From positions 16,994,269 through 17,058,268 of the forward strand of contig NC_092572.1 in the NCBI RefSeq assembly GCF_037975245.1: DNA of 64,000 bases, written 5' to 3'. Position numbers and translations under genes: made by a program. Origin of the DNA: Apostichopus japonicus (taxonomy: Eukaryota > Echinodermata > Holothuroidea > Aspidochirotida > Stichopodidae). Below the pieces are notes generated by a model, which saw nothing but the letters and a program-made list of their open reading frames with translations, searched no databases and was not told the origin of the DNA. Numbering within the stretch: the first letter of the stretch is position 1; each line of letters starts with the position of its first letter. Of the stretch, positions 1 through 11,580 are shown piece after piece.

Positions 1-165
1 TGGTTCGAACCCCGGGTGATGACGTCTTTTGCCGATCTTTTACAGCAAGTGCCTACACGGGGAGCTGTAAGTATTAGTTAATCCACCTAATATCTCAGTC
101 CATACAGTGGCGCGATGGCTTGGCGCACTGTACGAGCTGATGTTCGAGACTCTCTTTTGCATCCG
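1..165 (+). repeat. Reference monomer, type A (165 bp)
   Basis: This is one complete type-A unit, and its coordinates define monomer positions used elsewhere. In order: the tail of the B-box-like motif and a CCCCGGG run (1-16); a GACGTC palindrome (21-26); T runs at 27-30 and 38-41; an acceptor-like TCTTTTACAG (36-45); a donor-like GTAAGTAT (67-74); an AT-rich centre (about 70-95); an inverted repeat TACAGTG/CACTGTA (103-109, 126-132); an A-box-like motif (116-126); TTTT (155-158). The type-A bases at the five positions diagnostic against array B are C at 12, C at 56, C at 113, T at 143 and G at 165. Type A carries two GCGC sites per unit; type B carries one. The start of the unit is arbitrary because the array is circularly permuted at the window edge. 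Confidence 0.95.
103..132. repeat. Inverted repeat within each monomer (7-bp arms, 16-nt loop)
   Basis: TACAGTG at 103-109 is the exact reverse complement of CACTGTA at 126-132, giving a 7-bp stem around a 16-nt loop. In type A one bulged G (110) would let three further G/C pairs form; type B loses one of these because of its C-to-G difference in the loop. The structure recurs in every monomer of both arrays and overlaps the A-box-like motif, so it competes with the D-arm-like fold. Whether it forms a hairpin or is simply a by-product of the sequence cannot be told from here. Confidence 0.6.
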
Positions 166-177
166 TGGTTCGAACCC
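116..177 (+). promoter_or_regulatory. tRNA-like internal Pol III promoter motifs (A-box-like plus B box), one per monomer
   Basis: At 167-177 lies GGTTCGAACCC, a full match to the B-box consensus GGTTCRANNCC that forms the tRNA T loop. At 116-126 lies TGGCTTGGCGC, only a partial match to the A box (TRGYNNARNNG). The spacing is in the tRNA range. Possible tRNA stems: GCTT/GAGC (118-121 with 134-137, D-arm-like, enlarged loop) and GATG/CATC (139-142 with 160-163, anticodon-arm-like, oversized loop). The T stem is imperfect in type A. T runs follow at 192-195 and 203-206, where Pol III could stop, but an internal TTTT at 155-158 would tend to stop it before the B box. I read this as a decayed tRNA or tRNA-derived SINE head, not a functional tRNA. 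The motif recurs every 165 bp; this is the first full example. A chance B-box match amplified with the satellite is the main alternative. Confidence 0.45.
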
Positions 178-3100
178 CGGGTGATGACGTCTTTTGCCGA
201 TCTTTTACAGCAAGTGCCTACACGGGGAGCTGTAAGTATTAGTTAATCCACCTAATATCTCAGTCCATACAGTGGCGCGATGGCTTGGCGCACTGTACGA
301 GCTGATGTTCGAGACTCTCTTTTGCATCCGTGGTTCGAACCCCGGGTGATGACGTCTTTTGCCGATCTTTTACAGCAAGTGCCTACACGGGGAGCTGTAA
401 GTATTAGTTAATCCACCTAATATCTCAGTCCATACAGTGGCGCGATGGCTTGGCGCACTGTACGAGCTGATGTTCGAGACTCTCTTTTGCATCCGTGGTT
501 CGAACCCCGGGTGATGACGTCTTTTGCCGATCTTTTACAGCAAGTGCCTACACGGGGAGCTGTAAGTATTAGTTAATCCACCTAATATCTCAGTCCATAC
601 AGTGGCGCGATGGCTTGGCGCACTGTACGAGCTGATGTTCGAGACTCTCTTTTGCATCCGTGGTTCGAACCCCGGGTGATGACGTCTTTTGCCGATCTTT
701 TACAGCAAGTGCCTACACGGGGAGCTGTAAGTATTAGTTAATCCACCTAATATCTCAGTCCATACAGTGGCGCGATGGCTTGGCGCACTGTACGAGCTGA
801 TGTTCGAGACTCTCTTTTGCATCCGTGGTTCGAACCCCGGGTGATGACGTCTTTTGCCGATCTTTTACAGCAAGTGCCTACACGGGGAGCTGTAAGTATT
901 AGTTAATCCACCTAATATCTCAGTCCATACAGTGGCGCGATGGCTTGGCGCACTGTACGAGCTGATGTTCGAGACTCTCTTTTGCATCCGTGGTTCGAAC
1001 CCCGGGTGATGACGTCTTTTGCCGATCTTTTACAGCAAGTGCCTACACGGGGAGCTGTAAGTATTAGTTAATCCACCTAATATCTCAGTCCATACAGTGG
1101 CGCGATGGCTTGGCGCACTGTACGAGCTGATGTTCGAGACTCTCTTTTGCATCCGTGGTTCGAACCCCGGGTGATGACGTCTTTTGCCGATCTTTTACAG
1201 CAAGTGCCTACACGGGGAGCTGTAAGTATTAGTTAATCCACCTAATATCTCAGTCCATACAGTGGCGCGATGGCTTGGCGCACTGTACGAGCTGATGTTC
1301 GAGACTCTCTTTTGCATCCGTGGTTCGAACCCCGGGTGATGACGTCTTTTGCCGATCTTTTACAGCAAGTGCCTACACGGGGAGCTGTAAGTATTAGTTA
1401 ATCCACCTAATATCTCAGTCCATACAGTGGCGCGATGGCTTGGCGCACTGTACGAGCTGATGTTCGAGACTCTCTTTTGCATCCGTGGTTCGAACCCCGG
1501 GTGATGACGTCTTTTGCCGATCTTTTACAGCAAGTGCCTACACGGGGAGCTGTAAGTATTAGTTAATCCACCTAATATCTCAGTCCATACAGTGGCGCGA
1601 TGGCTTGGCGCACTGTACGAGCTGATGTTCGAGACTCTCTTTTGCATCCGTGGTTCGAACCCCGGGTGATGACGTCTTTTGCCGATCTTTTACAGCAAGT
1701 GCCTACACGGGGAGCTGTAAGTATTAGTTAATCCACCTAATATCTCAGTCCATACAGTGGCGCGATGGCTTGGCGCACTGTACGAGCTGATGTTCGAGAC
1801 TCTCTTTTGCATCCGTGGTTCGAACCCCGGGTGATGACGTCTTTTGCCGATCTTTTACAGCAAGTGCCTACACGGGGAGCTGTAAGTATTAGTTAATCCA
1901 CCTAATATCTCAGTCCATACAGTGGCGCGATGGCTTGGCGCACTGTACGAGCTGATGTTCGAGACTCTCTTTTGCATCCGTGGTTCGAACCCCGGGTGAT
2001 GACGTCTTTTGCCGATCTTTTACAGCAAGTGCCTACACGGGGAGCTGTAAGTATTAGTTAATCCACCTAATATCTCAGTCCATACAGTGGCGCGATGGCT
2101 TGGCGCACTGTACGAGCTGATGTTCGAGACTCTCTTTTGCATCCGTGGTTCGAACCCCGGGTGATGACGTCTTTTGCCGATCTTTTACAGCAAGTGCCTA
2201 CACGGGGAGCTGTAAGTATTAGTTAATCCACCTAATATCTCAGTCCATACAGTGGCGCGATGGCTTGGCGCACTGTACGAGCTGATGTTCGAGACTCTCT
2301 TTTGCATCCGTGGTTCGAACCCCGGGTGATGACGTCTTTTGCCGATCTTTTACAGCAAGTGCCTACACGGGGAGCTGTAAGTATTAGTTAATCCACCTAA
2401 TATCTCAGTCCATACAGTGGCGCGATGGCTTGGCGCACTGTACGAGCTGATGTTCGAGACTCTCTTTTGCATCCGTGGTTCGAACCCCGGGTGATGACGT
2501 CTTTTGCCGATCTTTTACAGCAAGTGCCTACACGGGGAGCTGTAAGTATTAGTTAATCCACCTAATATCTCAGTCCATACAGTGGCGCGATGGCTTGGCG
2601 CACTGTACGAGCTGATGTTCGAGACTCTCTTTTGCATCCGTGGTTCGAACCCCGGGTGATGACGTCTTTTGCCGATCTTTTACAGCAAGTGCCTACACGG
2701 GGAGCTGTAAGTATTAGTTAATCCACCTAATATCTCAGTCCATACAGTGGCGCGATGGCTTGGCGCACTGTACGAGCTGATGTTCGAGACTCTCTTTTGC
2801 ATCCGTGGTTCGAACCCCGGGTGATGACGTCTTTTGCCGATCTTTTACAGCAAGTGCCTACACGGGGAGCTGTAAGTATTAGTTAATCCACCTAATATCT
2901 CAGTCCATACAGTGGCGCGATGGCTTGGCGCACTGTACGAGCTGATGTTCGAGACTCTCTTTTGCATCCGTGGTTCGAACCCCGGGTGATGACGTCTTTT
3001 GCCGATCTTTTACAGCAAGTGCCTACACGGGGAGCTGTAAGTATTAGTTAATCCACCTAATATCTCAGTCCATACAGTGGCGCGATGGCTTGGCGCACTG

Positions 3101-6100
3101 TACGAGCTGATGTTCGAGACTCTCTTTTGCATCCGTGGTTCGAACCCCGGGTGATGACGTCTTTTGCCGATCTTTTACAGCAAGTGCCTACACGGGGAGC
3201 TGTAAGTATTAGTTAATCCACCTAATATCTCAGTCCATACAGTGGCGCGATGGCTTGGCGCACTGTACGAGCTGATGTTCGAGACTCTCTTTTGCATCCG
3301 TGGTTCGAACCCCGGGTGATGACGTCTTTTGCCGATCTTTTACAGCAAGTGCCTACACGGGGAGCTGTAAGTATTAGTTAATCCACCTAATATCTCAGTC
3401 CATACAGTGGCGCGATGGCTTGGCGCACTGTACGAGCTGATGTTCGAGACTCTCTTTTGCATCCGTGGTTCGAACCCCGGGTGATGACGTCTTTTGCCGA
3501 TCTTTTACAGCAAGTGCCTACACGGGGAGCTGTAAGTATTAGTTAATCCACCTAATATCTCAGTCCATACAGTGGCGCGATGGCTTGGCGCACTGTACGA
3601 GCTGATGTTCGAGACTCTCTTTTGCATCCGTGGTTCGAACCCCGGGTGATGACGTCTTTTGCCGATCTTTTACAGCAAGTGCCTACACGGGGAGCTGTAA
3701 GTATTAGTTAATCCACCTAATATCTCAGTCCATACAGTGGCGCGATGGCTTGGCGCACTGTACGAGCTGATGTTCGAGACTCTCTTTTGCATCCGTGGTT
3801 CGAACCCCGGGTGATGACGTCTTTTGCCGATCTTTTACAGCAAGTGCCTACACGGGGAGCTGTAAGTATTAGTTAATCCACCTAATATCTCAGTCCATAC
3901 AGTGGCGCGATGGCTTGGCGCACTGTACGAGCTGATGTTCGAGACTCTCTTTTGCATCCGTGGTTCGAACCCCGGGTGATGACGTCTTTTGCCGATCTTT
4001 TACAGCAAGTGCCTACACGGGGAGCTGTAAGTATTAGTTAATCCACCTAATATCTCAGTCCATACAGTGGCGCGATGGCTTGGCGCACTGTACGAGCTGA
4101 TGTTCGAGACTCTCTTTTGCATCCGTGGTTCGAACCCCGGGTGATGACGTCTTTTGCCGATCTTTTACAGCAAGTGCCTACACGGGGAGCTGTAAGTATT
4201 AGTTAATCCACCTAATATCTCAGTCCATACAGTGGCGCGATGGCTTGGCGCACTGTACGAGCTGATGTTCGAGACTCTCTTTTGCATCCGTGGTTCGAAC
4301 CCCGGGTGATGACGTCTTTTGCCGATCTTTTACAGCAAGTGCCTACACGGGGAGCTGTAAGTATTAGTTAATCCACCTAATATCTCAGTCCATACAGTGG
4401 CGCGATGGCTTGGCGCACTGTACGAGCTGATGTTCGAGACTCTCTTTTGCATCCGTGGTTCGAACCCCGGGTGATGACGTCTTTTGCCGATCTTTTACAG
4501 CAAGTGCCTACACGGGGAGCTGTAAGTATTAGTTAATCCACCTAATATCTCAGTCCATACAGTGGCGCGATGGCTTGGCGCACTGTACGAGCTGATGTTC
4601 GAGACTCTCTTTTGCATCCGTGGTTCGAACCCCGGGTGATGACGTCTTTTGCCGATCTTTTACAGCAAGTGCCTACACGGGGAGCTGTAAGTATTAGTTA
4701 ATCCACCTAATATCTCAGTCCATACAGTGGCGCGATGGCTTGGCGCACTGTACGAGCTGATGTTCGAGACTCTCTTTTGCATCCGTGGTTCGAACCCCGG
4801 GTGATGACGTCTTTTGCCGATCTTTTACAGCAAGTGCCTACACGGGGAGCTGTAAGTATTAGTTAATCCACCTAATATCTCAGTCCATACAGTGGCGCGA
4901 TGGCTTGGCGCACTGTACGAGCTGATGTTCGAGACTCTCTTTTGCATCCGTGGTTCGAACCCCGGGTGATGACGTCTTTTGCCGATCTTTTACAGCAAGT
5001 GCCTACACGGGGAGCTGTAAGTATTAGTTAATCCACCTAATATCTCAGTCCATACAGTGGCGCGATGGCTTGGCGCACTGTACGAGCTGATGTTCGAGAC
5101 TCTCTTTTGCATCCGTGGTTCGAACCCCGGGTGATGACGTCTTTTGCCGATCTTTTACAGCAAGTGCCTACACGGGGAGCTGTAAGTATTAGTTAATCCA
5201 CCTAATATCTCAGTCCATACAGTGGCGCGATGGCTTGGCGCACTGTACGAGCTGATGTTCGAGACTCTCTTTTGCATCCGTGGTTCGAACCCCGGGTGAT
5301 GACGTCTTTTGCCGATCTTTTACAGCAAGTGCCTACACGGGGAGCTGTAAGTATTAGTTAATCCACCTAATATCTCAGTCCATACAGTGGCGCGATGGCT
5401 TGGCGCACTGTACGAGCTGATGTTCGAGACTCTCTTTTGCATCCGTGGTTCGAACCCCGGGTGATGACGTCTTTTGCCGATCTTTTACAGCAAGTGCCTA
5501 CACGGGGAGCTGTAAGTATTAGTTAATCCACCTAATATCTCAGTCCATACAGTGGCGCGATGGCTTGGCGCACTGTACGAGCTGATGTTCGAGACTCTCT
5601 TTTGCATCCGTGGTTCGAACCCCGGGTGATGACGTCTTTTGCCGATCTTTTACAGCAAGTGCCTACACGGGGAGCTGTAAGTATTAGTTAATCCACCTAA
5701 TATCTCAGTCCATACAGTGGCGCGATGGCTTGGCGCACTGTACGAGCTGATGTTCGAGACTCTCTTTTGCATCCGTGGTTCGAACCCCGGGTGATGACGT
5801 CTTTTGCCGATCTTTTACAGCAAGTGCCTACACGGGGAGCTGTAAGTATTAGTTAATCCACCTAATATCTCAGTCCATACAGTGGCGCGATGGCTTGGCG
5901 CACTGTACGAGCTGATGTTCGAGACTCTCTTTTGCATCCGTGGTTCGAACCCCGGGTGATGACGTCTTTTGCCGATCTTTTACAGCAAGTGCCTACACGG
6001 GGAGCTGTAAGTATTAGTTAATCCACCTAATATCTCAGTCCATACAGTGGCGCGATGGCTTGGCGCACTGTACGAGCTGATGTTCGAGACTCTCTTTTGC

Positions 6101-6252
6101 ATCCGTGGTTCGAACCCCGGGTGATGACGTCTTTTGCCGATCTTTTACAGCAAGTGCCTACACGGGGAGCTGTAAGTATTAGTTAATCCACCTAATATCT
6201 CAGTCCATACAGTGGCGCGATGGCTTGGCGCACTGTACGAGCTGATGTTCGA

Positions 6253-6927
6253 GGACTCTCTTTTGCATCCGTGGTTCGAACCCCGGGTGATGACGTCTTT
6301 TGCCGATCTTTTACAGCAAGTGCCTACACGGGGAGCTGTAAGTATTAGTTAATCCACCTAATATCTCAGTCCATACAGTGGCGCGATGGCTTGGCGCACT
6401 GTACGAGCTGATGTTCGAGACTCTCTTTTGCATCCGTGGTTCGAACCCCGGGTGATGACGTCTTTTGCCGATCTTTTACAGCAAGTGCCTACACGGGGAG
6501 CTGTAAGTATTAGTTAACCCACCTAATATCTCAGTCCATACAGTGGCGCGATGGCTTGGCGCACTGTACGAGCTGATGTTCGAGACTCTCTTTTGCATCC
6601 GTGGTTCGAACCCCGGGTGATGACGTCTTTTGCCGATCTTTTACAGCAAGTGCCTACACGGGGAGCTGTAAGTATTAGTTAACCCACCTAATATCTCAGT
6701 CCATACAGTGGCGCGATGGCTTGGCGCACTGTACGAGCTGATGTTCGAGACTCTCTTTTGCATCCGTGGTTCGAACCCCGGGTGATGACGTCTTTTGCCG
6801 ATCTTTTACAGCAAGTGCCTACACGGGAGCTGTAAGTATTAGTTAATCCACCTAATATCTCAGTCCATACAGTGGCGCGATGGCTTGGCGCACTGTACGA
6901 GCTGATGTTCGAGACTCTCTTTTGCAT
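6253..6927 (+). repeat. Variant cluster in array A with a two-monomer T-to-C subtype
   Basis: After 6.25 kb of identical copies, variation starts here. There is an extra G at about 6253 (GAGGACT for GAGACT). A T-to-C change in AGTTAATCC appears at 6518 and again exactly 165 bases later at 6683. One G is lost from the GGGG run at about 6825. The two adjacent monomers with the same substitution are best explained by a local duplication of one mutated unit. The lost G shifts frame and creates a 79-residue minus-strand open frame (6688-6927) that I do not regard as a gene. Confidence 0.85.
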
Positions 6928-9900
6928 CCGTGGTTCGAACCCCGGGTGATGACGTCTTTTGCCGATCTTTTACAGCAAGTGCCTACACGGGGAGCTGTAA
7001 GTATTAGTTAATCCACCTAATATCTCAGTCCATACAGTGGCGCGATGGCTTGGCGCACTGTACGAGCTGATGTTCGAGACTCTCTTTTGCATCCGTGGTT
7101 CGAACCCCCGGGTGATGACGTCTTTTGCCGATCTTTTACAGCAAGTGCCTACACGGGGAGCTGTAAGTATTAGTTAATCCACCTAATATCTCAGTCCATA
7201 CAGTGGCGCGATGGCTTGGCGCACTGTACGAGCTGATGTTCGAGACTCTCTTTTGCATCCGTGGTTCGAACCCCGGGTGATGACGTCTTTTGCCGATCTT
7301 TTACAGCAAGTGCCTACACGGGGAGCTGTAAGTATTAGTTAATCCACCTAATATCTCAGTCCATACAGTGGCGCGATGGCTTGGCGCACTGTACGAGCTG
7401 ATGTTCGAGACTCTCTTTTGCATCCGTGGTTCGAACCCCGGGTGATGACGTCTTTTGCCGATCTTTTACAGCAAGTGCCTACACGGGGAGCTGTAAGTAT
7501 TAGTTAATCCACCTAATATCTCAGTCCATACAGTGGCGCGATGGCTTGGCGCACTGTACGAGCTGATGTTCGAGACTCTCTTTTGCATCCGTGGTTCGAA
7601 CCCCGGGTGATGACGTCTTTTGCCGATCTTTTACAGCAAGTGCCTACACGGGGAGCTGTAAGTATTAGTTAATCCACCTAATATCTCAGTCCATACAGTG
7701 GCGCGATGGCTTGGCGCACTGTACGAGCTGATGTTCGAGACTCTCTTTTGCATCCGTGGTTCGAACCCCGGGTGATGACGTCTTTTGCCGATCTTTTACA
7801 GCAAGTGCCTACACGGGGAGCTGTAAGTATTAGTTAATCCACCTAATATCTCAGTCCATACAGTGGCGCGATGGCTTGGCGCACTGTACGAGCTGATGTT
7901 CGAGACTCTCTTTTGCATCCGTGGTTCGAACCCCGGGTGATGACGTCTTTTGCCGATCTTTTACAGCAAGTGCCTACACGGGGAGCTGTAAGTATTAGTT
8001 AATCCACCTAATATCTCAGTCCATACAGTGGCGCGATGGCTTGGCGCACTGTACGAGCTGATGTTCGAGACTCTCTTTTGCATCCGTGGTTCGAACCCCG
8101 GGTGATGACGTCTTTTGCCGATCTTTTACAGCAAGTGCCTACACGGGGAGCTGTAAGTATTAGTTAATCCACCTAATATCTCAGTCCATACAGTGGCGCG
8201 ATGGCTTGGCGCACTGTACGAGCTGATGTTCGAGACTCTCTTTTGCATCCGTGGTTCGAACCCCGGGTGATGACGTCTTTTGCCGATCTTTTACAGCAAG
8301 TGCCTACACGGGGAGCTGTAAGTATTAGTTAATCCACCTAATATCTCAGTCCATACAGTGGCGCGATGGCTTGGCGCACTGTACGAGCTGATGTTCGAGA
8401 CTCTCTTTTGCATCCGTGGTTCGAACCCCGGGTGATGACGTCTTTTGCCGATCTTTTACAGCAAGTGCCTACACGGGGAGCTGTAAGTATTAGTTAATCC
8501 ACCTAATATCTCAGTCCATACAGTGGCGCGATGGCTTGGCGCACTGTACGAGCTGATGTTCGAGACTCTCTTTTGCATCCGTGGTTCGAACCCCGGGTGA
8601 TGACGTCTTTTGCCGATCTTTTACAGCAAGTGCCTACACGGGGAGCTGTAAGTATTAGTTAATCCACCTAATATCTCAGTCCATACAGTGGCGCGATGGC
8701 TTGGCGCACTGTACGAGCTGATGTTCGAGACTCTCTTTTGCATCCGTGGTTCGAACCCCGGGTGATGACGTCTTTTGCCGATCTTTTACAGCAAGTGCCT
8801 ACACGGGGAGCTGTAAGTATTAGTTAATCCACCTAATATCTCAGTCCATACAGTGGCGCGATGGCTTGGCGCACTGTACGAGCTGATGTTCGAGACTCTC
8901 TTTTGCATCCGTGGTTCGAACCCCGGGTGATGACGTCTTTTGCCGATCTTTTACAGCAAGTGCCTACACGGGGAGCTGTAAGTATTAGTTAATCCACCTA
9001 ATATCTCAGTCCATACAGTGGCGCGATGGCTTGGCGCACTGTACGAGCTGATGTTCGAGACTCTCTTTTGCATCCGTGGTTCGAACCCCGGGTGATGACG
9101 TCTTTTGCCGATCTTTTACAGCAAGTGCCTACACGGGGAGCTGTAAGTATTAGTTAATCCACCTAATATCTCAGTCCATACAGTGGCGCGATGGCTTGGC
9201 GCACTGTACGAGCTGATGTTCGAGACTCTCTTTTGCATCCGTGGTTCGAACCCCGGGTGATGACGTCTTTTGCCGATCTTTTACAGCAAGTGCCTACACG
9301 GGGAGCTGTAAGTATTAGTTAATCCACCTAATATCTCAGTCCATACAGTGGCGCGATGGCTTGGCGCACTGTACGAGCTGATGTTCGAGACTCTCTTTTG
9401 CATCCGTGGTTCGAACCCCGGGTGATGACGTCTTTTGCCGATCTTTTACAGCAAGTGCCTACACGGGGAGCTGTAAGTATTAGTTAATCCACCTAATATC
9501 TCAGTCCATACAGTGGCGCGATGGCTTGGCGCACTGTACGAGCTGATGTTCGAGACTCTCTTTTGCATCCGTGGTTCGAACCCCGGGTGATGACGTCTTT
9601 TGCCGATCTTTTACAGCAAGTGCCTACACGGGGGAGCTGTAAGTATTAGTTAATCCACCTAATATCTCAGTCCATACAGTGGCGCGATGGCTTGGCGCAC
9701 TGTACGAGCTGATGTTCGAGACTCTCTTTTGCATCCGTGGTTCGAACCCCGGGTGATGACGTCTTTTGCCGATCTTTTACAGCAAGTGCCTACACGGGGA
9801 GCTGTAAGTATTAGTTAATCCACCTAATATCTCAGTCCATACAGTGGCGCGATGGCTTGGCGCACTGTACGAGCTGATGTTCGAGACTCTCTTTTGCATC

Positions 9901-11142
9901 CGTGGTTCGAACCCCGGGTGATGACGTCTTTTGCCGATCTTTTACAGCAAGTGCCTACACGGGGAGCTGTAAGTATTAGTTAATCCACCTAATATCTCAG
10001 TCCATACAGTGGCGCGATGGCTTGGCGCACTGTACGAGCTGATGTTCGAGACTCTCTTTTGCATCCGTGGTTCGAACCCCGGGTGATGACGTCTTTTGCC
10101 GATCTTTTACAGCAAGTGCCTACACGGGGAGCTGTAAGTATTAGTTAATCCACCTAATATCTCAGTCCATACAGTGGCGCGATGGCTTGGCGCACTGTAC
10201 GAGCTGATGTTCGAGACTCTCTTTTGCATCCGTGGTTCGAACCCCGGGTGATGACGTCTTTTGCCGATCTTTTACAGCAAGTGCCTACACGGGGAGCTGT
10301 AAGTATTAGTTAATCCACCTAATATCTCAGTCCATACAGTGGCGCGATGGCTTGGCGCACTGTACGAGCTGATGTTCGAGACTCTCTTTGCATCCGTGGT
10401 TCGAACCCCGGGTGATGACGTCTTTTGCCGATCTTTTACAGCAAGTGCCTACACGGGGAGCTGTAAGTATTAGTTAATCCACCTAATATCTCAGTCCATA
10501 CAGTGGCGCGATGGCTTGGCGCACTGTACGAGCTGATGTTCGAGACTCTCTTTTGCATCCGTGGTTCGAACCCCGGGTGATGACGTCTTTTGCCGATCTT
10601 TTACAGCAAGTGCCTACACGGGGAGCTGTAAGTATTAGTTAATCCACCTAATATCTCAGTCCATACAGTGGCGCGATGGCTTGGCGCACTGTACGAGCTG
10701 ATGTTCGAGACTCTCTTTTGCATCCGTGGTTCGAACCCGGGTGATGACGTCTTTTGCCGATCTTTTACAGCAAGTGCCTACACGGGGAGCTGTAAGTATT
10801 AGTTAATCCACCTAATATCTCAGTCCATACAGTGGCGCGATGGCTTGGCGCACTGTACGAGCTGATGTTCGAGACTCTCTTTTGCATCCGTGGTTCGAAC
10901 CCCGGGTGATGACGTCTTTTGCCGATCTTTTACAGCAAGTGCCTACACGGGGAGCTGTAAGTATTAGTTAATCCACCTAATATCTCAGTCCATACAGTGG
11001 CGCGATGGCTTGGCGCACTGTACGAGCTGATGTTCGAGACTCTCTTTTGCATCCGTGGTTCGAACCCCGGGTGATGACGTCTTTTGCCGATCTTTTACAG
11101 CAAGTGCCTACACGGGGAGCTGTAAGTATTAGTTAATCCACC

Positions 11143-11440
11143 TTAATATCTCAGTCCATACAGTGGCGCGATGGCTTGGCGCACTGTACGAGCTGATGTT
11201 CGAGGACTCTCTTTTGCATCCGTGGTTCGAACCCCGGGTGATGACGTCTTTTGCCGATCTTTTACAGCAAGTGCCTACACGGGGAGCTGTAAGTATTAGT
11301 TAATCCACCTAATATCTCAGTCCATACAGTGGCGCGATGGCTTGGCGCACTGTACGAGCTGATGTTCGAGACTCTCTTTTGCATCCGTGGTTCGAACCCC
11401 GGGTGATGACGTCTTTTGCCGATCTTTTACAGCAAGTGCC
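11143..11440 (+). repeat. Gap-proximal end of array A, with two extra bases
   Basis: The last 300 bases before the gap carry two single-base insertions, at about 11143 (CCTTAAT for CCTAAT) and about 11204 (GAGGACT for GAGACT). The last copy breaks off after 53 bases, in the middle of a unit, at AGCAAGTGCC. The break is not at a biological boundary; it is where the contig ends. Confidence 0.85.
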
Positions 11441-11540
11441 NNNNNNNNNNNNNNNNNNNNNNNNNNNNNNNNNNNNNNNNNNNNNNNNNNNNNNNNNNNN
11501 NNNNNNNNNNNNNNNNNNNNNNNNNNNNNNNNNNNNNNNN
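11441..11540. other. Assembly gap of exactly 100 N
   Basis: A run of exactly 100 N separates the two arrays. A round 100 is the usual placeholder for a gap of unknown length when contigs are ordered into scaffolds. Satellite lies on both sides, but it flips orientation and changes subtype across the gap, so neither the true distance nor the relative orientation of the two contigs is established by this sequence. Open frames that span the N run are artefacts. Confidence 0.97.
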
Positions 11541-11580
11541 CCGCTGCGCCAAGCCATCCCGCCACTGTTATGGACTTGAG
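11541..11580 (-). repeat. Irregular first partial monomer after the gap
   Basis: The first bases after the gap match the B monomer only from about 11545 onward; the leading four bases (CCGC where ACAG is expected) carry three mismatches. Two extra T's follow within 40 bases, at 11568-11569 (ACTGTTATGG for ACTGTATGG) and 11576-11577 (GGACTTGAG for GGACTGAG). This local density of changes is far above anything in the array interior and looks like a low-quality contig end, though a genuine degenerate edge copy is possible. Confidence 0.75.

Larger units (their letters stand above)
1..11440 (+). repeat. Satellite array A: about 69.3 tandem copies of a 165-bp monomer, forward tRNA-like sense
   Basis: The same 165-bp unit repeats head to tail without interruption from base 1 to the gap. 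The string TGGTTCGAAC starts at 1, 166, 331 and so on; 661 is exactly four units later. After correcting for eight single-base indels (net +2) the 70th copy starts at 11388, exactly 69 units on, so nothing but monomers is present. Copies from 1 to about 6252 look identical. Indels occur at about 6253 (+G), 6825 (-G), 7105 (+C), 9630 (+G), 10387 (-T), 10736 (-C), 11143 (+T) and 11204 (+G). The only substitutions I saw are T to C at 6518 and 6683. The strand given is the one on which the tRNA-like motifs read forward. The array enters the window already in progress, so its true left end is not seen. No gene is supported anywhere in it. Confidence 0.98.

Noticed and set aside
7-90. Possible CENP-B box around TTCGAACCCCGGGT
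   Set aside because: The CENP-B core has TTCG and CGGG separated by seven bases with a required A; here only five bases separate them and the A is not in place. It looks similar but does not fit in either array or on either strand.
105-185. An intact tRNA gene
   Set aside because: The A box is a partial match, the D loop and anticodon loop are oversized, no acceptor stem closes around it, no anticodon can be assigned, and a TTTT terminator lies inside. At most a decayed tRNA-like sequence.
6688-6927. 79-residue minus-strand open frame
   Set aside because: Created by a one-base loss in a G run at about 6825; pure satellite with no coding features.
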